Positions 29,451-39,800 of a stretch of 64,000 nucleotides of DNA are shown in pieces. Source of the stretch: Mycobacterium basiliense (GTDB taxonomy: Bacteria; Actinomycetota; Actinomycetes; Mycobacteriales; Mycobacteriaceae). The notes under the pieces were generated by a model. The model was not told the origin of the DNA, did not search any database, and saw only the letters and a program-made list of their open reading frames with translations. The position numbers were made by a program, and so were the translations under genes. Where the stretch lies: assembly GCF_900292015.1 (NCBI RefSeq), contig NZ_LR130759.1, positions 248,001-312,000 on the forward strand, given 5' to 3'. How positions within the stretch are numbered: position 1 is the stretch's first letter; every line of letters starts with the position of its first letter.

Positions 29451-29966
29451 TCAGCGGCTAGCGTCAGCGCGTCGCGGTAACTGCCAGCCCGGCCGGATGA
29501 AGTGGCAGGTGTACCCGTTGGGGTAGCGCTGCAGGTAATCCTGGTGTTCGGGCTCGGCCTCCCAGAAATCGCCTGCCGGGCTCACCTCGGTCACCACCTT
29601 GCCGGGCCACAAGCCCGACGCCTCGACGTCGGCGATGGTGTCCAGCGCGATTCGCCGCTGCTCGTCGTCGGCATAGAAAATTGCCGACCGGTAGCTGGTA
29701 CCCCGGTCGTTGCCCTGACGGTTCGGCGTTGTCGGATCGTGGATCTGGAAGAAGAACTCCAACAGCGTGCGGTAATCGGTGGTTTGGGCGTCGAAGACGA
29801 TTTCGACCGCCTCGGCATGCGTGCCGTGATTGCGATACGTCGCATTGGGGACGTCGCCGCCGCTGTAGCCGACTCGTGTCGACACCACACCGGGCTGCTT
29901 GCGGATCAGGTCCTGCATTCCCCAGAAGCAGCCGCCGGCGAGGATCGCCTTTTGCGTGTTCGTCAT
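29451..29966 (-). CDS. msrA: Peptide methionine-(S)-sulfoxide reductase MsrA
   Basis: The 171-residue enzyme repairs methionine-S-sulfoxide in proteins. The catalytic motif GGCFWG has Cys13, and the conserved [18 protein letters not shown] and [12 protein letters not shown] segments follow. AGGAGG precedes the ATG at 29966 by 10 bases; the longer frame to 30095 is rejected. It lies tail to tail with cyp138 after 112 bases. Confidence 0.96.
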   Translation of the reverse strand: MTNTQKAILAGGCFWGMQDLIRKQPGVVSTRVGYSGGDVPNATYRNHGTHAEAVEIVFDAQTTDYRTLLEFFFQIHDPTTPNRQGNDRGTSYRSAIFYADDEQRRIALDTIADVEASGLWPGKVVTEVSPAGDFWEAEPEHQDYLQRYPNGYTCHFIRPGWQLPRRADASR

Positions 29967-30117
29967 GGATTTCGTCCTCCTAGCCGGCCCGGACGTCCCA
30001 GGGACCCCGGGGACCCAAGTCGTTCCCAGGCTACACTCCGGCGATGGGGTGTAACGCTGCGATGCCAGCCATGGCCGGCAACAAAATTCGCTCAACCAGC
30101 AGATTTACGGTCGCCGG

Positions 30118-30624
30118 GTGAGCGGGTCAGAGTTCTCTCGTAGCGAGCTGGCGGCGGCCTTCGAGAAGTTCGAGGATACGGTCGCCCGAGCCGCGCAATC
30201 ACGCGACTGGGACGCCTGGGTGGCGCAGTACACGCCGGACGTGGAGTACATCGAACATGCTGCCGGCACCATGCACGGCCGCGAGCAGGTGCGCGCCTGG
30301 ATCCAACGCACGATGACAACCTTCCCCGGCAGTCACATGATGGAGTTCCCGGCATTGTGGTCGGTGATCGACGAATCCACCGGGCGGATCATCATGGAGC
30401 TGGACAACCCGATGCGCGACCCCGGCGACGGCACCGTGATCGGCGCGACCAACATCTCGATCATCACCTATGCCGGGTCGGGCCAGTGGCGCCGGCAAGA
30501 AGACATCTACAACCCGCTGCGTTTCCTGCGGGCCGGGCTGAGATGGTGCCAAAAGGCCCACGAACTGGGCACACTCGACGAAGACGCGGCCCGGTGGATG
30601 CAGCAATACGGCGGCTCGCAATGA
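30118..30624 (+). CDS. SnoaL/NTF2-like protein (Rv0138 family)
   Basis: The 168-residue protein has an NTF2-like fold: AAQSRDWDAWVAQYTPDVEYIEHAAGTMHGREQVRAWIQRTM near 25-65 and IIMELDNPMRDPGDGTVIGATNISIITYAGSGQWRRQEDIYNPL near 95-140. It is a close match to Rv0138. The GTG start at 30118 gives the family length, and its stop overlaps the next ATG (ATGA), so it is coupled to the epimerase gene. Such proteins can be isomerases or hydratases; the substrate is unknown. Confidence 0.9.
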   Translation: MSGSEFSRSELAAAFEKFEDTVARAAQSRDWDAWVAQYTPDVEYIEHAAGTMHGREQVRAWIQRTMTTFPGSHMMEFPALWSVIDESTGRIIMELDNPMRDPGDGTVIGATNISIITYAGSGQWRRQEDIYNPLRFLRAGLRWCQKAHELGTLDEDAARWMQQYGGSQ

Positions 30625-31640
30625 GCACCAAACCCAAGCTCGTCATTGGCGCCAATGGCTTTCTCGGCTCACATGTGACCCGTTTGCTCGTCCAGGATGG
30701 CGCGCAAGTACGGGTGATGGTGCGGCCCACCGCCTACACCCGCAGCATCGACGACCTGCCGGTCACTCGATTCCACGGCGACATCTTCGACACGCCCGCG
30801 CTGCGCGAAGCGATGGCTGGCTGCGACGACGTGTACTACTGCGTGGTCGACACTCGCGCCTGGCTACGTGACCCGTCGCCGCTTTTTCGCACCAATGTCG
30901 AAGGCCTGCGCAATGTCCTCGACGTTGCCAAGAGCGCAGACTTGCATCGGTTCGTGTTCACCAGCAGTTACTCGACCGTGGATCGTCGACCTGGGCATGT
31001 GGCGACCGAGGACGACCGGATCGGCTCCCGCCGGGTTTCGTCCTATGTCCAATCCCGGGTTCAAGCTGAAGATCTCGTCATGAGCTATGTCGCGCAGCAT
31101 GGGTTGCCCGCGGTGGCGATGTGCGTGTCGACGACCTACGGCAGCGGCGACTGGGGCCGCACCCCACACGGCGCCTTCATTGCCGGCGCGGTCTTCGGCA
31201 AGCTGCCGTTCCTGATGAACGGCATCAAGCTGGAAGCGGTGGGTGTCGACGACGCCGCGCGGGCGATGATCCTGTCGGCCGAACGCGGACGCAACGGCGA
31301 GCGCTATCTTGTCTCCGAGCGGATGATCGCGTTGAGAGACGTGGTGCGGATCGCCGCCGACGAGGCTGGGGTGCCGCCGCCGCGGCGGTCGATCTCGGCA
31401 CCGATGCTCTATGTCCTGGGTGCGTTGGGCAGCCTGCGGGCAAGGTTGACCGGCAAAGATGCCGAACTGAGCCTGGAGTCGGTGCGGATGATGCGCGCCG
31501 AAGCCGACGTCGACCACAGCAAGGCCGTGCGCGAATTGGGCTGGCAACCGCGCCCCGTCGAGGAATCTATCCGAGAGGCCGCCCGGTTCTGGGTCGTGAT
31601 GCGGACGGCTCGACACCGCACCGAGGACGTCGCTGGCTAA
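30621..31640 (+). CDS. NAD(P)-dependent epimerase/dehydratase or 3-beta-HSD-like reductase (Rv0139 family)
   Basis: The 339-residue extended-SDR protein has the dinucleotide-binding motif IGANGFLGSHV at 8-18, VYYCVVDTRA, and FTSSYSTVD at the active-site Ser region. The usual YxxxK catalytic pair appears as YVQSR, with Arg in place of Lys. The ATG at 30621 overlaps the previous stop. The role is unknown; the partner SnoaL-like gene suggests a shared small-molecule pathway. Confidence 0.9.
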   Translation: MSTKPKLVIGANGFLGSHVTRLLVQDGAQVRVMVRPTAYTRSIDDLPVTRFHGDIFDTPALREAMAGCDDVYYCVVDTRAWLRDPSPLFRTNVEGLRNVLDVAKSADLHRFVFTSSYSTVDRRPGHVATEDDRIGSRRVSSYVQSRVQAEDLVMSYVAQHGLPAVAMCVSTTYGSGDWGRTPHGAFIAGAVFGKLPFLMNGIKLEAVGVDDAARAMILSAERGRNGERYLVSERMIALRDVVRIAADEAGVPPPRRSISAPMLYVLGALGSLRARLTGKDAELSLESVRMMRAEADVDHSKAVRELGWQPRPVEESIREAARFWVVMRTARHRTEDVAG

Positions 31641-31719
31641 TCCAACCGCTGCGCGAATATGGGAAGTCTCGATCGCCGGCCGGCGTTGCACTAGGCACCC
31701 GCGTCTAAGGAGGTCAACC

Positions 31720-32100
31720 ATGAGCCACCCGGAAGTCAAAGAACCCAGTGCCGGTCATCCCATCACCATCGAACCGACCAAGGGGCGGGTACAGGTTCGG
31801 GTCAACGGCGAACTCGTCGCGGACACCACGGCGGCGTTGGAATTGCGTGAAGCCACTTTGCCTGCGGTGCAATACATTCCGCTATCTGATGTGGTGCAAG
31901 ACCGGCTGACGCGCACCGACACCAGCACCTACTGCCCATTCAAGGGCGATGCCAGCTACTTCAGCGTGACCACCGCTGCCGGCGACACCGTCGCGGACGC
32001 GATCTGGACATATGAGCAGCCGTATCCCGCGGTGTCGGCCATCGCCGGGCACGTGGCTTTCTACCCCAACAAGGCCGAAATCAGCGTGGTGCCGCGGTAG
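31720..32100 (+). CDS. DUF427 domain protein (Rv0140 family)
   Basis: The 126-residue protein carries the DUF427 signature: GRVQVRVNGELVADTTAALELRE at 23-45, and the motif TYCPFKGDASYFSV at 69-82. The biochemical role of DUF427 is not established. A very strong ribosome site (TAAGGAGGT) stands nine bases before the ATG. Its 3' end overlaps the convergent gene by 20 bases. Confidence 0.92.
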   Translation: MSHPEVKEPSAGHPITIEPTKGRVQVRVNGELVADTTAALELREATLPAVQYIPLSDVVQDRLTRTDTSTYCPFKGDASYFSVTTAAGDTVADAIWTYEQPYPAVSAIAGHVAFYPNKAEISVVPR

Positions 32101-32491
32101 CACCGCCCACCGGGAACACTTCGGCCAACGATTGGGTATCGCTGTATTCGCGTAGCGAGACGATCAGGCCGTCACGCGTTTCGAAGATGCACACGAACGG
32201 GCTGCTGTAGTGGACGCCTTCGGCGGTGGTGCCGTCCGATTCGCCCTCGATCACCACCGTTTCTCCCTCGTTGACGCAACGGAGCAGATCGATGGTGACT
32301 TCGAAGACCTTTTTGCGCTGCTCAACCGCTCGGCGCAGCGTCCGCTTGCCGAAGGCGGAACGGGTGATGATGCTCCAGTAGGTGAAGTCGTCGCTGAGCA
32401 AAGCGAAGCCTTCGTCGAGATCCCCGCCCTCGGCCATGCTCTGCAAGAACATCCAGGCCAGTTCGGCCTGCGGATCGTCGAACGGAGTCAT
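32081..32491 (-). CDS. NTF2-like/SnoaL protein (Rv0141c family)
   Basis: The 136-residue protein has a small cone-shaped fold pattern, with AELAWMFLQSMAEGGDLDEGFALLSDDFTYW at the N-terminus and VHYSSPFVCIFETRDGLIVSLREYSDTQSLAEVF at the C-terminus. The ATG at 32491 gives the length I recall for Rv0141c. A GTG three bases upstream is an alternative. It overlaps Rv0140-like coding sequence convergently by 20 bases. Substrate is unknown. Confidence 0.88.
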   Translation of the reverse strand: MTPFDDPQAELAWMFLQSMAEGGDLDEGFALLSDDFTYWSIITRSAFGKRTLRRAVEQRKKVFEVTIDLLRCVNEGETVVIEGESDGTTAEGVHYSSPFVCIFETRDGLIVSLREYSDTQSLAEVFPVGGATAAPR

Positions 32492-32575
32492 CACGGCGTC
32501 ATCACATAGGCCATCCTGTCGTGGAAGCCAGTTTGCGGTCAATCGACCGGACCATCGGGTTTACGGAGATCTCAG

Positions 32576-33487
32576 GTGGAGATAGAGCGCACGATCACGT
32601 TCGCTGGGGCGGCGGGGTTCGGGCACTGCTTGGCGCCCCTTCGCCGGGGCCGCGGGGATCCGTGCTTTCGGGTCCCGGGGGACGGCTCCATCTGGCGGAC
32701 CAGCTTGCTGGCGTCGGGACCCGTCACCGCCCGGATCAGCCGCTGTGCACCTGATGCGGCCCATTGCGCGGTCTGGGGCAGTGGTGCCCAGGAGTTTGTC
32801 GAGACGTTGCCCGCGCTACTTGGTGCCGACGACGACGCGTCGGACTTTGTGCCGCAGCATCCGACCGTTGTTGCCGCGCACCGACGGCTGCCCCATCTGC
32901 GGGTGGGCCGCACCGGGCGGGTGCTGGAAGCCCTGATTCCGGCGGTCATCGAGCAGCGGGTTCCCGGTGCGGAGGCGTTTCGGTCCTGGCGGCTATTGGT
33001 CACGAGGTTTGGGACCCCGGCCCCCGGTCCGGCACCGGTCGGGATGCGGGTGCCGCCGTCTGCCGATGCGTGGCGAGCGGTCCCGTCCTGGGAGTTTCAC
33101 CGCGCCAATGTGGACCCGGGGCGGGCGCGCACGGTGGCGGGTTGCGCGCAGCGGGCGGCCTCGCTGGAGCGGTTGGCGTCGCGCACCGCGGTGCAGGCCC
33201 GGGAAGCGCTCGTGTCGCTTCCCGGCGTGGGGGTGTGGACTGCCGCCGAGACCGTGCAACGGGCGTTTGGTGACGCCGACGCGATCTCGGTGGGTGACTA
33301 CCACATTCCGAAAATGATCGGCTGGACGCTGCTGGGCCGTCCGGTCGATGACGCCGGCATGCTCGAACTGCTGGAACCCATGCGCCCGCACCGCCACCGG
33401 GTGGTGCGGTTGCTCGAAGCCAGCGGGCTGGCCCGCGAACCTCGCCGTGGCCCGCGGCTGCCGGTGCAGAATATCGGTTCGCTGTAG
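32576..33487 (+). CDS. HhH-GPD-type DNA glycosylase, AlkA-like (Rv0142 family)
   Basis: The 303-residue protein has the helix-hairpin-helix motif LPGVGVWTAAETVQRAF near 210-226, followed by a Gly-Asp-Tyr (ISVGDYHIPK) that supplies the catalytic Asp as in AlkA. The N-terminal part lacks recognisable AlkA domains. The family removes damaged bases, chiefly alkylated ones; it is conserved with Rv0142. The GTG at 32576 is the first codon of the frame that fits, 84 bases from the divergent gene. Confidence 0.88.
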   Translation: MEIERTITFAGAAGFGHCLAPLRRGRGDPCFRVPGDGSIWRTSLLASGPVTARISRCAPDAAHCAVWGSGAQEFVETLPALLGADDDASDFVPQHPTVVAAHRRLPHLRVGRTGRVLEALIPAVIEQRVPGAEAFRSWRLLVTRFGTPAPGPAPVGMRVPPSADAWRAVPSWEFHRANVDPGRARTVAGCAQRAASLERLASRTAVQAREALVSLPGVGVWTAAETVQRAFGDADAISVGDYHIPKMIGWTLLGRPVDDAGMLELLEPMRPHRHRVVRLLEASGLAREPRRGPRLPVQNIGSL

Positions 33488-33566
33488 AAGAAGGGGCGCG
33501 GCTCGGCCGGGCGTCACCCCCGCAGTGCGCCAAGCACGATGCGGCCGCCGCGGTGGGGCTGTTGGG

Positions 33567-35009
33567 TCAGTCGCCCGCGGCCGATCTTTCCGCGCGTTCG
33601 GCTTCGGCGGTCTCACGATTCAGGCGCTGCGCCTCGTAGATGGTGACGTTGGTCAGCGACATCAGCAGCGAAGCGATCCCGACGGCCAGAATGGCACCCG
33701 GCACCACCGAGAACGAGCCGGTCATCTCAGCGACCATAATCATCACCGCCAGCGGGGCGCGCGAGACGCTGCCGAAGCAGGTCATCATCGCCACCACAAC
33801 AAAGATTCCCGGTGCGTCGGGTACCCCCGGTAAGCCGGACAGCTCACCGAGCCGCCAGATTGCCGCGCCCACGAAGGCGCCGATCACGATTCCAGGTCCG
33901 AACAATCCACCGGAGCCCCCGGTGCCGATCGACAGCGACGTCGCAACGATCTTGGCGATCGGCAAAACGACGACGATCCACAACGGGATTCCCATGAGTG
34001 CACCCCGATCGGAGGCCAGCTGTGCCCAGCCGTAGCCGCTGCTCAAGATCTGGGGAATCAACAGTCCCAACAACCCGACCAGCAGACCGCCGATGGCCGG
34101 TTTGAGCACTGGTCCGCCGGGAAGCCGGCGAGTCAGTGCCACCGACGCATGGAATATCCGTGCGTAGAGGTAGCCCGCGGCGGCGGCGACCACGCCGATC
34201 ACCACGAACCACAACAGCGGCCCCGCCTTCTCGAAGCGGTACTCGGCGTCGATGTAGCCGAACAGCGGATCGAAGCCCATGAAGGCGCCGAGCACCGCGT
34301 ATGCCGTTCCCGAAGTGATAAAACCGGGCAGCAGGTTTTGGTAGTCGAAGTCATCGCGGTAGGTGATCGAGGCGGCCAGCACCGCGCCACCCAGCGGTGC
34401 GGCGAAAATGGCACCGATACCCGCGCCGATGCCCAGCGCCACCGCGATCCTGCCGTCCTCGTCGGACAGCCCCAGCCGACGCGTCAGCAACGAACAGAAA
34501 CCGGCAGAAATCTGCGCCGTAGGGCCTTCCCGCCCGCCGGAACCACCCGAGCCGATCGTCAAGGCGCTGGCCACCATTTTCACCAGCACCGCCCGGCCGC
34601 GGATGGCCCGCGGATTGGTGTGGACCGCTTCGATGGCTTCGTCGGTGCCGTGACCGGTGGCTTCCGGCGCAAACTTGGCCACGATGAACGCCGACACCAG
34701 CGCTCCGCCGGTAGTAATCAGCGGGATCGCCCACGGACGCACAAAACTGGTGGATCCGCGGTTGCCGCCCTCACCCACCGGAGTCGGTATGTGGTAGTCG
34801 GCCAAATAGCCGAGCAGAAACTCGCCGGTGTATCTCAGAGCGAGATAAAAGACGACCGCTCCGAGCCCCGCAATGGCGCCGATGATGATGCCAAGCAGGA
34901 ACCACTTGCGGAGGTAACCCGCATTGCGAATCGATGCCCCGAACCGTCCGCCCGCCGACGCGGCCGGGGCCTCCCTTGGGTGTTGGGTGTTAGGTCTCCG
35001 TTTGCTCAC
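33567..35009 (-). CDS. ClC-family chloride channel/proton antiporter
   Basis: The 480-residue membrane protein has about 12 hydrophobic segments. The ClC motif GSGGSGGREGP at 153-163 contains the gating Glu161, whose presence is typical of proton-coupled exchangers. A second motif GTGGSGGLFGPG lies near 370, and LAVMIMVAEMTGSFS near 440. The GTG at 35009 gives a family-like N-terminus; the longer frame to 35411 overlaps the divergent pirin gene and is rejected. The pair shares a 96-base intergenic region. Confidence 0.92.
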   Translation of the reverse strand: MSKRRPNTQHPREAPAASAGGRFGASIRNAGYLRKWFLLGIIIGAIAGLGAVVFYLALRYTGEFLLGYLADYHIPTPVGEGGNRGSTSFVRPWAIPLITTGGALVSAFIVAKFAPEATGHGTDEAIEAVHTNPRAIRGRAVLVKMVASALTIGSGGSGGREGPTAQISAGFCSLLTRRLGLSDEDGRIAVALGIGAGIGAIFAAPLGGAVLAASITYRDDFDYQNLLPGFITSGTAYAVLGAFMGFDPLFGYIDAEYRFEKAGPLLWFVVIGVVAAAAGYLYARIFHASVALTRRLPGGPVLKPAIGGLLVGLLGLLIPQILSSGYGWAQLASDRGALMGIPLWIVVVLPIAKIVATSLSIGTGGSGGLFGPGIVIGAFVGAAIWRLGELSGLPGVPDAPGIFVVVAMMTCFGSVSRAPLAVMIMVAEMTGSFSVVPGAILAVGIASLLMSLTNVTIYEAQRLNRETAEAERAERSAAGD

Positions 35010-35057
35010 GACGCGGACCTCACAGGCATTTGGCCATCGTATGACAGTGGGAATAAA

Positions 35058-35071
35058 CGGACTCTGGTCCG
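35058..35071. promoter_or_regulatory. Short inverted repeat CGGAC-TCTG-GTCCG between the ClC and pirin genes
   Basis: Perfect five-base arms flank a four-base spacer in the 96-base divergent intergenic region, 35 bases upstream of the pirin ATG and 49 bases upstream of the ClC start. The position is right for a shared operator, but arms this short are common in GC-rich DNA. Confidence 0.3.
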
Positions 35072-35105
35072 GTTGTATCGATGGACCGAAGTTGAGGAGG
35101 CGTCC

Positions 35106-36092
35106 ATGCCCGCAGTAACCGCAGACACAATTACCTTGCCCCGCTTGGGGTTGCCGGGTCCGGGCGACACCGAACGACGGGTGCGATCGATCACGTCCGG
35201 CCCGCGTGGCTACGAGGGTGAAGGCTTTCCGGTCGTACGGGCGTTCGCCGGCGTCAGCACCACCGCACTGGACCCGTTCGTGCATATGGACCAGATGGGC
35301 GAGGTGGAGTACCAGCCCGGAGAGCCGCGCGGCACCGACTGGCATCCGCATCGCGGTTTCGAAACCGTCACATACATGATCGACGGAAAATTCGCGCACC
35401 AGGATTCGCACGGCGGTGGTGGCCTGATCACCGATGGTGCAACACAGTGGATGACCGCCGGGTCCGGCATACTACACATCGAAACTCCGCCTGTCGATAC
35501 CATAAATAGCGGCGGCACATTTCACGGCATTCAGTTGTGGGTGAATTTGCCGAGGAAAGACAAGTTCGCGCCACCGCGGTACCAGGCAATCGAAGGCGGC
35601 GATGTCAGGTTGGTCGCTTCGGGTGACGGCGGGGCGCTGGTCCGCATTATCGCCGGTGAGATCGACGGCTACCGCGGACCTGGAATCACCCACACGCCGA
35701 TCACGATGGCGCACGCGACGATCGAACGTGGTGCACGGCTTAGCATTCCGTGGCAGCGTGATTTTAATTCGTTGGTGTATGTTCTCTCTGGTCACGGCGT
35801 TGTGGGTCCGCTCGGGCACCCCATCCGCCAGGGTCAATTGGCCGTGCTGGGCAGCGGGGATCGGATTGGCCTGGCCGCCGAGTCCACGCCCGATCGGTAT
35901 CGCGGAACGATGTTTGACGTGCTGCTACTGGGTGGGCGACCGATCCGGGAGCCGGTCGTTCATTACGGACCCTTCGTGATGAACTCCCGCGCCGAAATCA
36001 TCGAGGCACTCGAGGACTATCGAACGGGCAAGTTCCGTAGCATCCCACAAAACGCGCTGATGCCACACCAAAGCGATGGGACACTTCGATAA
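35106..36092 (+). CDS. Pirin-family cupin
   Basis: The 328-residue bicupin has the pirin metal motif: His80 and His82 in DWHPHRGFETVTY, and His124 with Glu126 in GSGILHIETPP. Pirins range from quercetinase-like dioxygenases to redox-sensing partners of other enzymes; no specific role can be assigned. GAGGAGG lies eight bases before the ATG at 35106. The stop overlaps the TetR start (TAATG), coupling the two. In the H37Rv order I recall there is no pirin at this place. Confidence 0.92.
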   Translation: MPAVTADTITLPRLGLPGPGDTERRVRSITSGPRGYEGEGFPVVRAFAGVSTTALDPFVHMDQMGEVEYQPGEPRGTDWHPHRGFETVTYMIDGKFAHQDSHGGGGLITDGATQWMTAGSGILHIETPPVDTINSGGTFHGIQLWVNLPRKDKFAPPRYQAIEGGDVRLVASGDGGALVRIIAGEIDGYRGPGITHTPITMAHATIERGARLSIPWQRDFNSLVYVLSGHGVVGPLGHPIRQGQLAVLGSGDRIGLAAESTPDRYRGTMFDVLLLGGRPIREPVVHYGPFVMNSRAEIIEALEDYRTGKFRSIPQNALMPHQSDGTLR

Positions 36093-36727
36093 TGCCGATC
36101 ATGGCCACACGCCGTCCGGGGCGTCCTCCAGCCACAAAAGCTGACGACACCCGAAGGCGCATCGTCCGCGCCGCTCGTCAGGTATTCAGCGAACGCGGCT
36201 ACGACGGGGCGACCTTCCAGAGCATCGCGGTGCGCGCCGATCTGACGCGCCCGGCGATCAATCACTATTTCGATAGCAAGCGGACCCTCTATCGGGAAGT
36301 GATGGCGCAAACCAACGAACTTGTGGTTGCCGCTGGGATGGAGCGGGCTCGACACGAGAACACGCTGATCGAGCAGATTGCGGCATTCATCAAGGTGGCC
36401 ATGGACGCCGACGCCAAGAATCCTTGCACCGCAGCGTTTCTGGCGACCGCGGTGTTGGAGTCGCAGCGTCATCCGGAACTGAAGCAGGGGCAGAACGACG
36501 CGGTAAGTATCAGCCGCGGCTACTTACTCTCGGCCGTCAGCGATGCCATCGAGCGGGGAGAACTCAATACCGACGTCGAAGCCGGTCCACTGGCCGAGGC
36601 CTTGTTGCTGGTGCTGTGTGGGGTGGGTTTCTATGCCGGCTTTGTGGGCAGCTACCGGGAGATGGAGGACATCATCGCGGCGCTGGGCCAGTTGATGGGT
36701 GGCACGCTGTGGAGGCCGCGGGCCTAG
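36092..36727 (+). CDS. TetR-family regulator (Rv0144-like)
   Basis: The 211-residue protein has a TetR helix-turn-helix with ARQVFSERGYDGATFQSIAVRADLTRPAINHYFDSKRTLYREV (about 28-70). ATG at 36092 overlaps the pirin stop by one base; a second ATG at 36101 is possible. It is followed by an 84-base gap with a CCTA/TAGG dyad before the methyltransferase genes, so both pirin and methyltransferases are candidate targets. Confidence 0.9.
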   Translation: MPIMATRRPGRPPATKADDTRRRIVRAARQVFSERGYDGATFQSIAVRADLTRPAINHYFDSKRTLYREVMAQTNELVVAAGMERARHENTLIEQIAAFIKVAMDADAKNPCTAAFLATAVLESQRHPELKQGQNDAVSISRGYLLSAVSDAIERGELNTDVEAGPLAEALLLVLCGVGFYAGFVGSYREMEDIIAALGQLMGGTLWRPRA

Positions 36728-36782
36728 TCGGGGGCAGTGGCGACGTGTCCGGCGTGACGTGGCCCACAAAGAGTATAGATTG

Positions 36783-36796
36783 CCTAACTTACTAGG
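36783..36796. promoter_or_regulatory. Inverted repeat CCTA-N6-TAGG upstream of the first methyltransferase gene
   Basis: The dyad lies 15 bases before the ATG at 36812, just downstream of an AT-rich stretch with TATAGAT near 36774-36780 that could be a -10 element. It would overlap the transcript start, as many TetR operators do. The assignment is tentative. Confidence 0.35.
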
Positions 36797-36811
36797 TAGC
36801 ATGGTCGGGAC

Positions 36812-37738
36812 ATGACTGATCTCGACGACCTTCGCTCCGTGCGCACCGACGGCGACAGCTGGAACATCACGGAGAGTGTGGGCGCCACCGCGTTGGGTGT
36901 CGCGGCCGCTCGTGCCGTGGAAACTGCCAGCCCCAATCCGTTGGTCCGTGACGAGTTCGCCGCCATCCTGGTGTCGCCGGCCGGCCCGGCATGGACCCAA
37001 TTGGCCGACCCCGACATCGCCTGGCTGGACGGCGACCGGCACGGCCAACGGCTGCACCGGATCGGCTGTGACTACCAGGCGGTGCGGACGCATTTCTTCG
37101 ATGAGTATTTCGAGGCCGCGGTGGGCACCGGAATCCGGCAAGTGGTGATCCTTGCCGCCGGACTGGACTCGCGGGCCTACCGGCTGAGGTGGCCGTCGGG
37201 CACGGTGGTCTATGAGATCGACCAACCAAAGGTGTTGGAGTACAAGGCAGGGATTCTCCAATCACACGGCGTGGTTCCGACGGCGATACGGCGTGCGGTG
37301 GCAGTGGATTTACGCGACGACTGGCTGGCCGCGTTAACGGACGCCGGCTTCGACCCGACCCGACCGACCGCCTGGCTGGCCGAAGGGTTGCTGGCCTACC
37401 TGCCCAGTGACGCCCAGGATCGACTTTTCGAAGTGCTCACGGCGCACAGCGTGTCCGGCAGTCAAGTCGCTGTCGAGGCGTTCAACATGAGCACCAAAGG
37501 CAATACGCACCGCTGGAATCGCATGCGTGATCGTCTCGGCCTTGATGTCAACATTGAAGCACTGACCTATCACGAGCCCGGTCGTGCGGATGCGGGCGAA
37601 TGGCTGGTCGACCATGGCTGGCAGGTGCATGGCGTGGGCAACATCGAAGAGATGGCGCGGCTTGGCCGGCCGGTCCCCGAGGATTTGTCCGACGAGGCGA
37701 TCACGACGACGCTGCTACGAGCGGCACTCACTGACTGA
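36812..37738 (+). CDS. Putative SAM-dependent methyltransferase, Rv0145-like (PF04072/TIGR00027)
   Basis: The 308-residue protein is of the class I methyltransferase group related to leucine carboxyl methyltransferases, expanded in mycobacteria. The SAM region [19 protein letters not shown] (about 107-125) and the following [14 protein letters not shown] are diagnostic, as is [14 protein letters not shown]. Substrates are unknown for the group. It is the first of three tandem paralogues, with 24 bases to the next. Confidence 0.92.
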   Translation: MTDLDDLRSVRTDGDSWNITESVGATALGVAAARAVETASPNPLVRDEFAAILVSPAGPAWTQLADPDIAWLDGDRHGQRLHRIGCDYQAVRTHFFDEYFEAAVGTGIRQVVILAAGLDSRAYRLRWPSGTVVYEIDQPKVLEYKAGILQSHGVVPTAIRRAVAVDLRDDWLAALTDAGFDPTRPTAWLAEGLLAYLPSDAQDRLFEVLTAHSVSGSQVAVEAFNMSTKGNTHRWNRMRDRLGLDVNIEALTYHEPGRADAGEWLVDHGWQVHGVGNIEEMARLGRPVPEDLSDEAITTTLLRAALTD

Positions 37739-38703
<965 letters not shown>

Positions 38704-38704
<1 letters not shown>

Positions 38705-39642
38705 TGCCGCGCACCGCGGACGACTCCTGGGACATCGCGACCAGCGTCGGAGCGACCGCGGTCATGGTCGCGTTGGCCCGTGCCGCCGAGACCGCCACCG
38801 ACTCTCCGCTGATCAGGGATGAGTTCGCCGAGCCGCTGGTCTCCACGCCCGAGCTGGCGGAGGTACGGGAACAGGTTGCCGTCTGGTGGGCTCCGGAGCC
38901 GAACGACGATGGGGTCGAGGCGGACCCCGATTTCACCGTCGACTCCCAGCAAATGATCGACTACCAGGCGGTACGCACCCACTTCTTCGACGCCTACTTC
39001 GTCGAGGCAACCGCGGCCGGAATTCGGCAAGTGGTGATCCTGGCCGCCGGTCTTGACTCCCGGGCCTACCGGTTGGATTGGCCGGCCAACACCACCGTGT
39101 ACGAGATCGATCTGCCCAAGGTGTTGGAATACAAGGAGCAGACGCTGGCCAGTCACGGCGCCATCCCGATCGCAGATCGACGATCGGTGCCCGTCGACTT
39201 ACGCCACGACTGGCCCAAAGCACTGCGTGACGCCGGTTTCGACCCGACCCGCCCCACGGCCTGGCTGGCCGAGGGTCTGTTGCCGTTTCTGCCGGCGGCC
39301 GCGCAGCACGCCATGTTCGCATCGGTCGACACCCTGAGCGGACCGGGCAGCCGGGTGGCGGTGGAGATTTTCGGGGTCGACGACGGGCGGCGTCGGGAGG
39401 CTGAGCAGAAATGGGCCCAGCTGCGTGCCCGGCGGGAGGCGCGCGGCGAGTCCACCTCGTTCGACCCGTTCGACCTGTGGTTTAACGACGAAGGCCGGCC
39501 TGATCCTGCCCGGTGGTTCGCCACGCACGGATGGGTCACCGAATCGGTGGAGGCGGACGAGGAGACGGTGCGCCTGGGTCGTACGCCGCCGTTGGCGGAT
39601 CGGCCGTTCGCCAACCGCTTCGTGACAGCGGCCAAGCGGTGA
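38704..39642 (+). CDS. Third tandem SAM-dependent methyltransferase paralogue
   Basis: The 312-residue protein has [36 protein letters not shown] and [14 protein letters not shown], with a distinct acidic insert (residues 60-80). The H37Rv order I recall has only two of these genes here, so this is an extra local copy. It starts at the ATG overlapping the previous stop, so all three are one translationally linked run. Confidence 0.92.
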
Positions 39643-39800
39643 CCGTCTGCAGCTGGGCTGGCCGGGTGCTGTAGCGCCCGCTCAAGATCGGGTCGGATCT
39701 TTCCTATTGCGCTGCTAGCCGGATGACTAGGATCGCGGTTATCACCCGGTGTGCGGCCACGCGACGTAGCGTGGGCACTTCCGGGTAAGGAAGGACAACG

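Noticed and set aside
33640..34035. Plus-strand open frames over the ClC gene, and many similar overlapping frames of 60-250 residues across the window
   Set aside because: High-GC DNA gives long antisense frames; these have Arg/Pro/Ser-rich compositions and lie wholly over genes with clear family motifs.
34149..35105. A 647-residue plus-strand frame that would extend the pirin gene 319 codons upstream
   Set aside because: The extension runs antisense to the ClC gene; the pirin starts at the ATG preceded by GAGGAGG at 35106.
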